From Pseudoxanthobacter soli DSM 19599 (lineage in GTDB: Bacteria > Pseudomonadota > Alphaproteobacteria > Rhizobiales > Segnochrobactraceae), in contig NZ_FRXO01000001.1 in NCBI RefSeq assembly GCF_900148505.1, positions 372,001-436,000 of the forward strand: a stretch of 64,000 nt of DNA, read 5' to 3'. Of this stretch, positions 19,203-28,741 are shown one piece after another. Position 1 is the first letter of the stretch, and every line of letters begins with the position of its first letter. Position numbers and translations under genes: made by a program. The notes below the pieces were generated by a model that worked only from the letters and a program-made list of their open reading frames with translations, was not told where the DNA came from and made no database searches.

Positions 19203-21014
19203 ATGGCGAATACGGGCTTCGACGGCAGCAGTGCGCATGCGGTCCCGTCCGATATGGACGAGGAGGCCGCGATCGGTCGGAAATCCGGAGGCGACAAGGC
19301 GGTCGCCCGATCGGCATCGATCCGCAAGGCTGTCGTGAACATCGGGTTCGCCGCTGGGTGCCTGGCTGTTGCCGGCTGCAATGCCAACACCAAGACCACG
19401 TCCCTCGAGCCGAAGACATCGACGATTGCCATCGCGTCCACGGACGCCGGCAAGAAGGGCCCGATCATCGGTAAGCCCTACAAGGTCGCCAATCGCTGGT
19501 ACACGCCGGCCCACGATCCGCACTACAAGGCGGTGGGCATGGCGTCGTGGTATGGCGCCGCCTTCCACGGCCGCATGACCGCGAGCGGAGAGACCTTCGA
19601 TACGGCCTCGATCACCGTGGCGCATCCCACGCTGCCCATGCCGTCCTACGTCAAGGTCACGAACCTCAAGAACGGCCGCTCGATCATCGCCCGTGTCAAC
19701 GATCGCGGTCCGTTCTCGCGTCGCCGTCTGGTTGATGTGTCCGCCCGTGTGGCCTCTCTGCTCGATTTCAAGCGTTCCGGGTCCGCCCGCGTGTCCGTCG
19801 AATATGTCGGCGAAGCCCCGCAGGATGTCGACGACACCGCCCAGCTGCTGGCGACCTATTCGGAGCCGGGCAGGCCGGGTGCGCCGCTGCCGGGCACGAT
19901 CAACCGCGATGCGCGGTCGATCATGCTGGCATCGAACAGCACCATGGGTGCCGGTCCGACGGCGGTCTACTCGGTGAAGAGCTCGCCGCTTTCGACGCCT
20001 CACAACGAGCGGGCGCTGCAGGATGCGGTGCCGAGCCTCGCCAAGCCGCCGGCCGAGCTGCCGGGCGTGACCGGTCCCGAAGTGCGTGACCTTATGATCG
20101 CCAACGCATCGCCGGACATGCCGCCGGTGAAGCCCGGCACGGAAGTCATGATCGCGCGCGCCGAGGCAGCGCCGGCCGCGGTAGCCGCGTCGACGCAAGT
20201 CGCTGCCGCCACCCCCGCTGCTCCGGCCGCTTCCCCGGCCCAGCCTGTCCAGCCCGCTGCCGCTGCCCAGCCCGCGGTTGCCGCTGCGGCCCCCGCCCAG
20301 CCGGCAGTGCCGACACAGCCGCAGCCGGCCGTCCAGCCGCAGGACGCCGTGGCGGTCGCGGCGAACGATACCGACAACAGCCTGTTGCCGCCCGTGAAGC
20401 CCGGCACCGTGATGCCGGTCGAGGCCGCGCCGGTTGCCGTCGCCTATCAGAACTCCGGAGGCTCCGCCGCCGCCGATGCGACGGCCCGCCTTGCAGCGGC
20501 GTCGCCTCGGTCCGACGAATCCGCGATCGTGCGGCCCGGCGTCGCTGCTGCGCCGGCACACAAGCAGGCGCTGACGCAGGTCGCCAGCGTCGATCCCATG
20601 CGGATGACGACGACCTACACCTATAGCTACACCGAGTTCGTGCCGGCCGCCGGCAAGCCGATGCAACTGCCGGGCGCGACCGACAGTGCCGCGAAACTCC
20701 CGCCCGTCACGCCGCAGGCCTCCGCGACTCCGGCGGCCGAAACGGGCGCTGCCGCGTCTTCCTATGTCCCGGGTCCCGACGAACCCGAGCTGAAGCCGGG
20801 GACGGAACAGGCCGCTTCGTCTGCCGCGGATGCCGCTGCGACGAACGGCGGCAGTGGCCAGGTCGCGGTTCCCCTGCCGCTGCCGTCGCCGAACACGCTC
20901 TCGATGCTGGCGCCTCCGACGCCCTCCGCGTCCTCGTTCGCCGGCGATTCGCAGTTGAGCGCCGCGATGCAGGCCGCATCCCGGTTCGGCGAACTTCAGC
21001 CGACCGCCAACTGA
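19203..21014 (+). CDS. rlpA: RlpA-family septal lytic transglycosylase, lipoprotein with long Pro/Ala-rich tail
   Basis: RlpA cleaves denuded peptidoglycan glycan strands at septa. After a 40-residue polar lead, a hydrophobic stretch ends in a lipobox (LAVAGC), so the protein should be a lipoprotein. The double-psi beta-barrel domain (about 90-205) has the catalytic pattern ASWYGAAFHGRMTASGE and RVNDRGPF. The remaining 390 residues are Pro/Ala/Gln-rich, low complexity, with a repeated PPVKPGT-like motif (three copies), and there is no C-terminal SPOR domain. GAGGTG precedes the ATG closely. tmk follows 190 bp later; a carboxypeptidase gene commonly found between them is missing. Confidence 0.9.
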   Translation: MANTGFDGSSAHAVPSDMDEEAAIGRKSGGDKAVARSASIRKAVVNIGFAAGCLAVAGCNANTKTTSLEPKTSTIAIASTDAGKKGPIIGKPYKVANRWYTPAHDPHYKAVGMASWYGAAFHGRMTASGETFDTASITVAHPTLPMPSYVKVTNLKNGRSIIARVNDRGPFSRRRLVDVSARVASLLDFKRSGSARVSVEYVGEAPQDVDDTAQLLATYSEPGRPGAPLPGTINRDARSIMLASNSTMGAGPTAVYSVKSSPLSTPHNERALQDAVPSLAKPPAELPGVTGPEVRDLMIANASPDMPPVKPGTEVMIARAEAAPAAVAASTQVAAATPAAPAASPAQPVQPAAAAQPAVAAAAPAQPAVPTQPQPAVQPQDAVAVAANDTDNSLLPPVKPGTVMPVEAAPVAVAYQNSGGSAAADATARLAAASPRSDESAIVRPGVAAAPAHKQALTQVASVDPMRMTTTYTYSYTEFVPAAGKPMQLPGATDSAAKLPPVTPQASATPAAETGAAASSYVPGPDEPELKPGTEQAASSAADAAATNGGSGQVAVPLPLPSPNTLSMLAPPTPSASSFAGDSQLSAAMQAASRFGELQPTAN

Positions 21015-21028
21015 GCCCACGCCCGACG

Positions 21029-21061
21029 GGCCTTGCCGGCGCTCGGGCCGGAAGCAAGGCC
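21029..21061 (+). terminator. hairpin after rlpA
   Basis: GGCCTTGC and GCAAGGCC form an 8-bp perfect stem, 14 nt after the rlpA stop, with a GC-rich inner part. It lacks a U-tract. Confidence 0.45.
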
Positions 21062-21206
21062 TGATGGTGCGGGAGACGGACACCGCATTCACGTGCTGTC
21101 CCGCGCCTTGAATTCGCAGCCATTTGCTCCATAACGTCACCGCTGGCGGGGCCTCCGGCCTCCGCGATGCCGCAGGCGGGCGTGTAATTGCGCCGTGGAG
21201 AATCGC

Positions 21207-21869
21207 GTGGTCGCTCGTGGCCGTTTCATCACCTTCGAAGGCGGCGAAGGCGCCGGCAAATCGACCCAGATCACGCGTCTGGCCGCGCGTCTTTCCTCGC
21301 TCGGATTGAATGTGCGCACGACGCGGGAGCCGGGCGGTTCTCCGGGCGCGGAGATCGTGCGTCACGTCGTGCTGTCCGGCGCGGCCTCGGCGCTCGGCGC
21401 CGACACCGAGGCGATGCTGTTCGCCGCCGCCCGCGTCGATCACGTCGACAGCGTCATACGCCCGGCGATCGAGGCCGGGGAATGGGTTCTCTGCGATCGC
21501 TTCACCGACTCGACGCGCGTTTATCAGGGGGCATCCGGCGTCTCTCCGGCCCTGATCGGTGCACTTGAGCGGCTGGCGCTGCAGGATCTCGCCATCGACC
21601 TCACGATCATCGTCGACGTGCCCGCGGAAATCGGGCTGGCGCGCGCCGCTGCCCGCCGTGGCGACGGGGTGACGGACCGCTTCGAAGGCGATAGCCTCGA
21701 AATCCAACAGCGTCGGCGCCGCGGCTTCCTCGAAATCGCGGCGGCGGAGCCGGACCGTTGCGTCGTCGTCGACGGCACGCTCGATGTCGACGGGGTGGAA
21801 GCGGCGATCTGGGCTGCTGTCGAAGGCCGTTTCGCCGAGACCGGCGCCCTGGCGCAGCGTCCGGTGTGA
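21207..21869 (+). CDS. tmk: Thymidylate kinase
   Basis: The enzyme phosphorylates dTMP to dTDP in the cytosol. Walker A is ITFEGGEGAGKST near the N-terminus; TTREPGGSPGAE is the DR(E)PGG dTMP-binding motif; CDRFTDSTRVYQG is the LID-adjacent DRY/F motif. I chose the GTG at 21207 because GGAG lies 6 nt upstream (220 residues); an alternative GTG at 21195 has no ribosome site. It starts the tmk-holB-metG-tatD-MBL series on this strand, a known replication/translation gene block. Confidence 0.93.
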   Translation: MVARGRFITFEGGEGAGKSTQITRLAARLSSLGLNVRTTREPGGSPGAEIVRHVVLSGAASALGADTEAMLFAAARVDHVDSVIRPAIEAGEWVLCDRFTDSTRVYQGASGVSPALIGALERLALQDLAIDLTIIVDVPAEIGLARAAARRGDGVTDRFEGDSLEIQQRRRRGFLEIAAAEPDRCVVVDGTLDVDGVEAAIWAAVEGRFAETGALAQRPV

Positions 21870-21901
21870 ACGCGGGAAGATTCTTAACAGGCGGAGTGGC
21901 C

Positions 21902-23002
21902 ATGGCGAAAGCACCCCGACGCGGGGAGAGCGACGACGATGCCGCCATCGGCGAGCCCGAGGCGCTCGAAGGCGCGCCCTCGCCACGGGAGCAGACGCTT
22001 CTGTTCGGCCATCAGGCGGCCGAGCACGAACTGCTCGACGCCTATCGCAGCGGACGGCTGCATCACGGATGGATTCTCGGCGGCCCACGCGGCATCGGCA
22101 AGGCGACGCTCGCCATGCGGTTCGCGCGCTTCGTCCTCGCCCATCCCGACCCCGCTTCGCCGGCGGTGCAGCAGGCTACGGGGCTCAGCGTGGCAGCCGA
22201 CGCACCGGCCGCACGGCTGATGGCGGCGGGCGCCCATCCCGATCTTCTCCACCTGCGCCGGCCCTGGGATGACAAGGCCAAGCGCTTCAAGACCGAAATC
22301 ACCGTGGACGAGGTGCGGCGACTGGTGCCGTTCTTCGGTTCCACGGCCGGCGCCGGCGGTTACCGGATCGTCGTGATCGACGCCGCCGACGATCTCAACG
22401 CCAATGCCGCGAACGCCGTTCTGAAAATGCTCGAGGAGCCGCCCCGCAAGGGATTGTTCCTGCTGATATCTCATGCTCCCGGCCGGTTGCTGCCGACGAT
22501 CCGCTCGCGCACGCGCCGTCTGATGATGCGCCCCCTCGCGGTCGCCGACGTCGCGGACGGTTTGCTTGCTCTCGGCCTCACCGCTGACCGCTCGGTGGCA
22601 GCGCGGGCCGCGGCGATCTCCGAGGGCAGCATGCGGCGGGCCGCGACGGCGCTCGCCGGCGGTGCCGTCGATGTCGAGGGCGCGCTCGCGCCGCTGCTCG
22701 CCCGACTGTCGGCCGAGCCGGACCGCAAGGCGGTCTATCTGTTCGCCGAGCTCGTTTCCGGCCGAGAAGCGGCGGAGGCCTACGATCTCTCGATCGACCT
22801 CATTCGCGCCTTCATCTCCGACCGGGTCCGTTCCTCCGCCGCCGCAGGCGCCCGTCCGCGCACGCTGGCGGCCTGGGCGGAGGCCTGGGAGAAGATCGAC
22901 CGCGCGGTCGCCCGCGCGGACGCCTTCAACCTCGATCGCAAGCAGGTCGTCGTCGGCGTGTTCCAGGACCTCTCCGACGCGGCGCGCCTTGCCGCGGCGT
23001 GA
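21902..23002 (+). CDS. holB: DNA polymerase III subunit delta'
   Basis: Delta' is the rigid stator of the clamp loader that loads the beta clamp on DNA. The 366-residue product begins MAKAPRRGESDDD; a frame continuing upstream overlaps tmk and is not real. AAA+ features are HGWILGGPRGIGKATLAMRF (P-loop, degenerate as usual for delta') and the sensor/arm region NANAANAVLKMLEEPP (SRC-like region). GGCGGAG precedes the ATG. It lies 32 bp after tmk on the same strand and is probably cotranscribed. Confidence 0.93.
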   Translation: MAKAPRRGESDDDAAIGEPEALEGAPSPREQTLLFGHQAAEHELLDAYRSGRLHHGWILGGPRGIGKATLAMRFARFVLAHPDPASPAVQQATGLSVAADAPAARLMAAGAHPDLLHLRRPWDDKAKRFKTEITVDEVRRLVPFFGSTAGAGGYRIVVIDAADDLNANAANAVLKMLEEPPRKGLFLLISHAPGRLLPTIRSRTRRLMMRPLAVADVADGLLALGLTADRSVAARAAAISEGSMRRAATALAGGAVDVEGALAPLLARLSAEPDRKAVYLFAELVSGREAAEAYDLSIDLIRAFISDRVRSSAAAGARPRTLAAWAEAWEKIDRAVARADAFNLDRKQVVVGVFQDLSDAARLAAA

Positions 23003-23209
23003 ACCCGACACCTGCCTTTGATCGGCCGCCCATCGGCGCTATATGAGCCGGGAGCCTCTTTCGCTGGAGCCGGTCCGATCCGGCCGGCGTGAGAGGCCCG
23101 GGTTTTTCGAATATGGAGCGAATTCCGTGGCTTCGGGCGATCCCGTGCCCGGGGAAGCCTCCGGTGTTCTTCCGATTTGCCGTTAAGGTGCGGGCGCAGC
23201 GATTCCCAG

Positions 23210-24769
23210 ATGACCGATCGACCGAAATATTACATCACGACCGCAATCGCCTATCCGAATGGCGCGCCGCACATCGGCCACGCCTACGAGATGATTGCGA
23301 CCGATGCGCTGGCGCGCTTCAAGCGGCTCGACGGCTTCGATGTCCATTTCCTGACCGGCACCGATGAGCACGGCATCAAGATGGTGCAGACGGCCGCCCG
23401 CGAAGGTCTGACGGCGCGCGAGCTTGCCGACCGCAACGTGCCGCTGTTCCGCAAGATGGTGGCCGCGGTCGGCGCCTCCAACGACGACTTCATCCGCACC
23501 ACCGAGCCTCGCCACCACGCGGCCTCCCAGGCGATCTGGCAGGCGATGGAGGCGGCCGGCGACATCTATCTCGATTCCTATGCGGGCTGGTATTCGGTCC
23601 GTGACGAGGCGTTCTATGCCGAGGGCGAGACCGTCGTCGGCGGCGACGGCGTGCGTCGCGGGCCGCAGGGCACGCCGGTCGAGTGGGTAGAGGAGGAAAG
23701 CTATTTCTTCCGCCTCTCGGCCTATCAGGAGCGGCTTCTCAAGCTCTATGAGGACAATCCGGACTTCATCGGTCCGGACGAGCGGCGCAACGAGGTGATG
23801 AGCTTCGTCAAGGGCGGCCTCAAGGATCTCTCGATCTCGCGTACGACGTTCGACTGGGGCATTCCGGTTCCCGGCAATCCCCGGCATGTCATGTATGTGT
23901 GGGTCGACGCGCTGACGAACTACATTACCGGCGTGGGCTATCCGGATGTGGAGTCGGCCTCCTACAAGCGGTTCTGGCCGGCTGACCTCCACGTCATCGG
24001 CAAGGACATCGTGCGTTTCCACACGGTCTACTGGCCGGCGTTCCTGATGTCCGCGGGCGTGCCGCTGCCGCGCCGCGTGTTCGCCCACGGCTTCCTGTTC
24101 AACCGCGGGGAGAAGATGTCGAAGTCGGTCGGCAACGTGATCGATCCGATCGCGCTGGTCGAGCACTATGGCGTCGACCAGGTGCGCTATTTCTTCCTGC
24201 GCGAGGTGCCGTTCGGGCAGGACGGCAATTACAGCCACGAGGCCATCGTCGGGCGCATCAATGCCGATCTCGCCAACGATCTCGGCAACCTCGCCCAGCG
24301 GTCGCTGTCGATGATCGCCAAGAACCTCGACGGCAAGGTGCCGGCGCCGGGCGCATTCAGTGCAGCCGATGCCGACATCCTGGCGCGCGCCGACGGCCTT
24401 CATGCGCTCTGCAAGGCTGCCTTCGACCGGCAGGAGATCCACGTCGCGCTCGGCCACGTCTGGAGCGTGGTGGCGGAGGCGAACCGCTACTTCGCAGGCG
24501 AAGAGCCGTGGACGCTGCGCAAGACCGATCCGGCACGCATGGCGACGGTGCTCTATGTCACCGCGGAAGTGGTGCGCCAGGTCTCGGTTCTTGCCCAGCC
24601 GGTGATGCCGACGGCCGCGGCGAAACTGCTCGACCTGCTCGGGATTCCCGCGGACGGACGGAGCTTCGCCTCGCTCGGTGCGGGCGGCCGGCTCGTTCCC
24701 GGCACGGCGCTGCCCGCGCCCGCGGGCGTGTTTCCCCGCTATGTCGAAGCCGATAAGGCAGAGGCGTGA
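23210..24769 (+). CDS. metG: Methionyl-tRNA synthetase
   Basis: The class I enzyme charges tRNA-Met. The start at 23210 ([18 protein letters not shown]) gives 519 residues, the short form without the C-terminal tRNA-binding appendix. [14 protein letters not shown] contains the HIGH signature, and KMSKSVGN the KMSKS loop. The zinc-knuckle cysteines of the longer enzymes are not evident, as in the MetG2-like type of many alphaproteobacteria. Its TGA overlaps the tatD ATG by one base (TGATG), showing coupling. Confidence 0.95.
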   Translation: MTDRPKYYITTAIAYPNGAPHIGHAYEMIATDALARFKRLDGFDVHFLTGTDEHGIKMVQTAAREGLTARELADRNVPLFRKMVAAVGASNDDFIRTTEPRHHAASQAIWQAMEAAGDIYLDSYAGWYSVRDEAFYAEGETVVGGDGVRRGPQGTPVEWVEEESYFFRLSAYQERLLKLYEDNPDFIGPDERRNEVMSFVKGGLKDLSISRTTFDWGIPVPGNPRHVMYVWVDALTNYITGVGYPDVESASYKRFWPADLHVIGKDIVRFHTVYWPAFLMSAGVPLPRRVFAHGFLFNRGEKMSKSVGNVIDPIALVEHYGVDQVRYFFLREVPFGQDGNYSHEAIVGRINADLANDLGNLAQRSLSMIAKNLDGKVPAPGAFSAADADILARADGLHALCKAAFDRQEIHVALGHVWSVVAEANRYFAGEEPWTLRKTDPARMATVLYVTAEVVRQVSVLAQPVMPTAAAKLLDLLGIPADGRSFASLGAGGRLVPGTALPAPAGVFPRYVEADKAEA

Positions 24770-25563
24770 TGCTCGTCGACAGCCACTGCCATCTCGATTT
24801 TCCCGATTTCGAGGACCGGGATGCCCTCGTCGCAGCCGCGCGTGCGGCCGGCGTCGGCCACATGGTCACGATCTCGACCCGTGTCGCCCGCTTCGACGCG
24901 ATCCGGGCGATCGCGGAGCACTATCCCGACGTCACCTGCTCGGTCGGCACCCATCCCCACAATGCGGGCGAGGCGGAAGAGCAGGCGGTGACGCTGGACG
25001 ATCTCGTCCATCTTGCCGGCCACCCTCGGGTGGTCGCGATCGGCGAGGCCGGGCTCGACTACCACTACGACACCGCACCTCGCGAGGCGCAGGCGGCGAG
25101 CTTCCGCCTGCAGATCGCCGCGGCGCGTGAGACCGGGCTTCCGCTCGTGATCCATGCCCGCGCGGCCGACGAGGACGTGGCCGCCATCCTGCGCGAGGAA
25201 ATGGCGGTCGGCCCGTTCAAGGCGGTGCTCCACTGCTTCTCCTCCGGGCCCGAACTGGCGCGGATCGGTCTCGAACTCGGGCTCTATGTCTCGTTCTCGG
25301 GCATCCTGACCTTCAACCGCTCGGAGGAGGTGAGGGCGATCGCCGCCACGGTGCCGCTCGATCGCCTGCTGGTGGAGACCGATGCGCCCTATCTCGCGCC
25401 GGTGCCCCATCGCGGCAAGCGCAACGAACCGGCGTTCGTTCGCCACACGGCCGCTGTTCTCGCCAAGGTGAAGGGCGTGAGCGAGGCCGAGATCGCTGCG
25501 GCGACGACGGCGAACTTCTACCGCCTGTTCTCCAAAGCGGGTGCGGTCGCCGCCGCGCGGTGA
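24769..25563 (+). CDS. tatD: TatD family hydrolase / 3'-5' DNase
   Basis: This TIM-barrel metal-dependent hydrolase trims DNA ends and is often placed after metG. The 264 residues start [11 protein letters not shown], whose HxH binds the first metal; EAGLDYHYD, VIHARAADED and the final VETDAPYLAP are the remaining metal-site segments. The start codon overlaps the metG stop. Despite the name it is not part of Tat transport. Confidence 0.95.
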   Translation: MLVDSHCHLDFPDFEDRDALVAAARAAGVGHMVTISTRVARFDAIRAIAEHYPDVTCSVGTHPHNAGEAEEQAVTLDDLVHLAGHPRVVAIGEAGLDYHYDTAPREAQAASFRLQIAAARETGLPLVIHARAADEDVAAILREEMAVGPFKAVLHCFSSGPELARIGLELGLYVSFSGILTFNRSEEVRAIAATVPLDRLLVETDAPYLAPVPHRGKRNEPAFVRHTAAVLAKVKGVSEAEIAAATTANFYRLFSKAGAVAAAR

Positions 25564-25618
25564 TGCCGCTTCGAGGGCGATGGTCATGCAGGCGACCGGC
25601 GGGGTGGACAAGGACGCG

Positions 25619-26512
25619 ATGACGGACGTGGTGCCGCGACTGGAGTTCACGATTCTTGGATGCGGCTCGTCCGGCGGCGTGCCGCGCGTGGGCGGCGACT
25701 GGGGCGCCTGCGACCCCGCCAATCCGCGGAACCGGCGGCGGCGCTGTTCGCTGCTCGTGCGCCGCATCGGGGCGCACGGCGAAACCACGGTTCTCGTCGA
25801 CACCGGCGCCGACATGCGCGAGCAATTGCTCGATGCAGGCGTCACGGCGCTGGACGCCGTGCTCTACACCCATGCCCATGCGGACCACATCCACGGAATC
25901 GACGACCTGCGGGCGCTGGCGCTCACCCACCGTCATCGTATCGATGTCTATATGGACGAGCCGACGTCGCATCGGATGCATGAGGCGTTCGGGTACTGCT
26001 TCTCGACGCCGCCCGGCTCGAACTATCCGCCGATCCTGACGGAGCACCGGCTGCGTCCGCTGCAGCCGGTCACCATCTGCGGCGCCGGCGGCGACCTCGT
26101 GGTGCTGCCGTTCCTGCAGAATCACGGCGAGATCGACTCCCTCGGCTTCCGCTTCGGCGGGCTCGCCTATTCGAGCGACGTGAACGACCTGCCGGATGAG
26201 AGCCTGGAGCCGCTTGCCGATCTCGATCTCTGGATCGTCGATGCGCTGCGTGACACGCCCCACGTCAGCCATTTCTCGGTGGCGGATGCCCTGCACTGGA
26301 TCGAGCGGGTGAAGCCGCGTCGGGCGGTGCTGACGGACCTCCACGTCGATCTCGACTATGCGGAACTGGCGGCGCGGCTTCCGGCGGGTGTCGAGCCCGC
26401 CTATGACGGCCAGCGCTTCGTGCTCGGTGTCGAGGGCCATCATGCGACCGGCCACATCACCACCCTCGAAGCCGAGCGGCTTCGTCAGAGCGCATCCCAG
26501 CAACAGCAGTAA
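25619..26512 (+). CDS. MBL-fold metallo-hydrolase (PhnP-like)
   Basis: This 297-residue cytosolic metallo-beta-lactamase-fold enzyme resembles the PhnP / tRNase Z-like phosphodiesterase group. The CGSSGGVPRVGGDWGACDP N-terminus and LYTHAHADHIHGIDDL (HxHxDH) are diagnostic; SSDVNDLPDE and LTDLHVDLDY supply later ligands. The start at 25619 follows AAGGA; frames upstream of it overlap tatD. It closes the tmk-to-MBL block, as in other Hyphomicrobiales. The substrate has not been assigned in this context. Confidence 0.9.
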   Translation: MTDVVPRLEFTILGCGSSGGVPRVGGDWGACDPANPRNRRRRCSLLVRRIGAHGETTVLVDTGADMREQLLDAGVTALDAVLYTHAHADHIHGIDDLRALALTHRHRIDVYMDEPTSHRMHEAFGYCFSTPPGSNYPPILTEHRLRPLQPVTICGAGGDLVVLPFLQNHGEIDSLGFRFGGLAYSSDVNDLPDESLEPLADLDLWIVDALRDTPHVSHFSVADALHWIERVKPRRAVLTDLHVDLDYAELAARLPAGVEPAYDGQRFVLGVEGHHATGHITTLEAERLRQSASQQQQ

Positions 26513-26687
26513 AGGGTTCGGGCGAGCGGGCGTCTTATCGTTGTCCATGACCGTCACGCCGTTGTCATTGTCCGCCGTCACATAGCTTCCCTTTGACGTC
26601 CGCCGCCCCGCGCGGCACGGAATCGCCTGCGGGTTGAGCCAGCCGGCGATTTCGCCCACGCTGGCGGCTATCTCCGGGAGGGGCGGA

Positions 26688-27410
26688 ATGCGCTTCATCG
26701 AGACGTTCGAGTTCTGGTCCTTCCTCGATTCGGTGATGAGCGTCACGACGGCGTTCGTGCTCGGCACATTGATCGGTGCGGAGCGGCAATATCGCCAGCG
26801 CGTCGCCGGCCTGCGCACCAACGTGCTGGTGGCGGTCGGCGCCGCGGCGTTCGTCGATCTCTCCATGCGGCTCACCGGCAACGATGGCGCGGTGCGGGTC
26901 ATTTCCTATGTCGTGTCCGGCGTCGGCTTTCTCGGTGCCGGTGCGATCATGAAGGAGGGCGCCAACGTCCGCGGCCTCAATACTGCGGCGACGCTGTGGG
27001 GCGCGGCGGCGGTCGGCGCCTGCGCCGGTGCGGACATGCTGGCCGAGGCGGTGATGGTCACACTGTTCGTGCTCGCCGGAAACACGCTGCTGAGGCCGCT
27101 CGTCAACGTCATCAACAGCGCGCCGCTCGACACCCGGACCTCCGAAGCGACCTATGCCATCCGTGTGACGGTCGCCGACGATGCCGCCCCGGCCGTGCGC
27201 GACAGGCTGACCCGACGGCTGGCGGACGCGAAGTTCCCCGTGGGCGATATCGAGACTGAGGAGGTGTCGGATACCGCCGTCGATCTCGTGGCGACTCTGG
27301 TGGCGACGTCGGTCGATCGGCCTGCGCTCGAAGCCGTGGTGGCCGCGATCCGCCGCGAGCCCGACGTGCTTCACGTCTCGTGGGAACTGAGTACCGGCGG
27401 CGTCGAGTGA
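26688..27410 (+). CDS. MgtC/SapB family membrane protein
   Basis: This 240-residue inner-membrane protein has about four to five hydrophobic helices at the N-terminus and a soluble C-terminal domain (ACT-like), the MgtC layout. The GTLIGAERQYRQRVAGLRTN motif and GVGFLGAGAIMK are the family signature. GGGAGGGG lies just before the ATG at 26688. MgtC relatives inhibit F-ATPase or support growth at low Mg2+ and in host cells; here the role is open. It starts 175 bp after the MBL gene. No Mg-responsive leader was recognised. Confidence 0.9.
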   Translation: MRFIETFEFWSFLDSVMSVTTAFVLGTLIGAERQYRQRVAGLRTNVLVAVGAAAFVDLSMRLTGNDGAVRVISYVVSGVGFLGAGAIMKEGANVRGLNTAATLWGAAAVGACAGADMLAEAVMVTLFVLAGNTLLRPLVNVINSAPLDTRTSEATYAIRVTVADDAAPAVRDRLTRRLADAKFPVGDIETEEVSDTAVDLVATLVATSVDRPALEAVVAAIRREPDVLHVSWELSTGGVE

Positions 27411-27440
27411 CGTCCACGGCCGGGTGCGGGCTTTAGGTCC

Positions 27441-27528
27441 GTGTCATCTGCGGACCCACGTCATCTGCGTACCCACGTCATCTGCCGGGCCGATGTCATC
27501 TGCCGGACGGATGTCATCCGCCAAGTCG
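27441..27528. repeat. five tandem copies of a 17-18 bp GTCATCTG repeat
   Basis: GTCATCTG (last copy GTCATCCG) begins at 27443, 27460, 27477, 27495 and 27513, each followed by a GC-rich spacer of similar sequence (CGGACCCAC-like). The period is 17, 17, 18, 18 bp. It begins about 30 bp after the mgtC stop. Confidence 0.85.
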
Positions 27529-27585
27529 ATGAGGATGTGGCAGGGAGGTTGGCCCCCGTCGAACGGGGCCATCTGCTATTCGGCC

Positions 27586-27615
27586 AAAAAAAATGCCGGA
27601 CCTGACGGCCCGGCA
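27586..27615 (-). terminator. Rho-independent terminator on the reverse strand, no gene before it
   Basis: On the reverse strand TGCCGG and CCGGCA pair and are followed by eight T residues (A-run 27586-27593 on the plus strand). It faces a gene-free stretch, so it would end a non-coding transcript or read-through from the eda operon. Confidence 0.65.
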
Positions 27616-27983
27616 CAGTCGTCACATCCGAAGATGCGACACCTTCCAGAGGGGAACAGCCGGCGATCCACGGGAGGCGAACGGGAGGGAACGCCTCGGA
27701 TCAACCGACTGACGATTTTTTCTCATATTCAAGCTGCCCAAACAACCGACAGCATCGCATCTCAGATATGCGATATCTGCACCCCAAATGGGCAATTGCC
27801 GCCCTTGATGTCATGACATCGACACAGCAGCGAACCTCCGGCTTGCCCACAGCGATAAAACGATTCCTCCGCCATCCACGGAAATTCACAATCCACCGAA
27901 ATCGCGGAAAATGTGACCCTGAATTGTCACGGGCGGCCGTTTACGCGCAAGATCTGCAAAAACGCCCAATGACATGCCTATGA

Positions 27984-28020
27984 AAAAGGCGCTTCTGACC
28001 GGACGATCAAAAGCGCCTTC
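27984..28020 (-). terminator. Rho-independent terminator of the zwf-pgl-edd-eda operon
   Basis: On the reverse strand AAGGCGCTT and AAGCGCCTT form a 9-bp stem, with the 3' arm running into TTTTT. It lies about 60 nt beyond the eda stop. Confidence 0.75.
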
Positions 28021-28079
28021 ATATCAGGCAGGAAACGATGCCGGAGCGCTAGACCGATCCCGCGCTCCGTGAACCGGGT

Positions 28080-28741
28080 TCAACGGCCGAGCGCGGCGGC
28101 CTCCGCCGACAAGGCGGTGATTCCAGCCCAGTCTCCGGCTGCGATCAGGTGCTTGGGCGCCATCCACGAGCCACCCACGCAGATGATGTTCTTCAGCTTC
28201 AGATAAGCCTTCGCCTTCTCGGGCGTGACACCGCCCGTCGGGCAGAACCGGACCGCCGGCAGCGGGGAAGAGAGCGAGCCGATATAAGCCGCGCCGCCCG
28301 AGGGCTCAGCCGGGAAGAATTTCTGGAACACGTAACCGCGCTCCAGCAGCGTCATCGACTCCGAAGGCGTGCCCGAACCCGGCAGCAGCGGCGTCGCGGC
28401 GGAATCGGCCGCGTCGAGCAGGCGCGCCGTGGCGCCCGGCGAGACGGCGAATTTGGCGCCGATGGCGTCGCACTGCTCCAGTTGAGCGGCCGTCAGCACC
28501 GTGCCGATGCCGACCTCCGCGCCCTCGACCTCGGCGGCGATGAGGCGCGCGGCCTCCAGTGCCACCGGCGTGCGCAGCGTGATCTCGAGGGCCTTGAGGC
28601 CGCCTGCGACGAGCGCGCGGGCGAGCGGCACGGCGGTCTTGAGGTCCTCGATGATCATCACCGGCACGACGGGCGCGAGCTTCAGGATCGGCTCGAGCCC
28701 GGCATTGGTCTTCGGCGCGGCGACGGCGGGGGACAGAACGT

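Larger units (their letters stand above)
27411..28079. other. gene-free region with repeats, palindromes and reverse-strand terminators
   Basis: The 669-bp gap is less GC-rich than its flanks from about 27700 on. It holds the 5-copy repeat at 27441-27528, a reverse-strand terminator (27586-27615), three palindromes (27763-27779, 27791-27800, 27807-27820), the IR GTGAC/GTCAC at 27913-27930, and the eda terminator. No convincing protein gene was found; the apparent frames contain the repeats. A reverse-strand small RNA ending at 27586 is possible. Confidence 0.55.

Noticed and set aside
18957-22088. 1043-codon open frame on the reverse strand opposite rlpA and tmk
   Set aside because: Product is Arg/Gly/His-rich with no family pattern, and it runs antisense to two clear genes. 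It is a GC-skew shadow.
26513-26687. Possible magnesium riboswitch or leader peptide before mgtC
   Set aside because: No recognisable leader structure or stop-start arrangement; only a short GACAACG-rich stretch is seen.
27424-27816. 130-codon frame after mgtC
   Set aside because: Its first third is generated by the 17-18 bp tandem repeats, and it has no ribosome site or family pattern.
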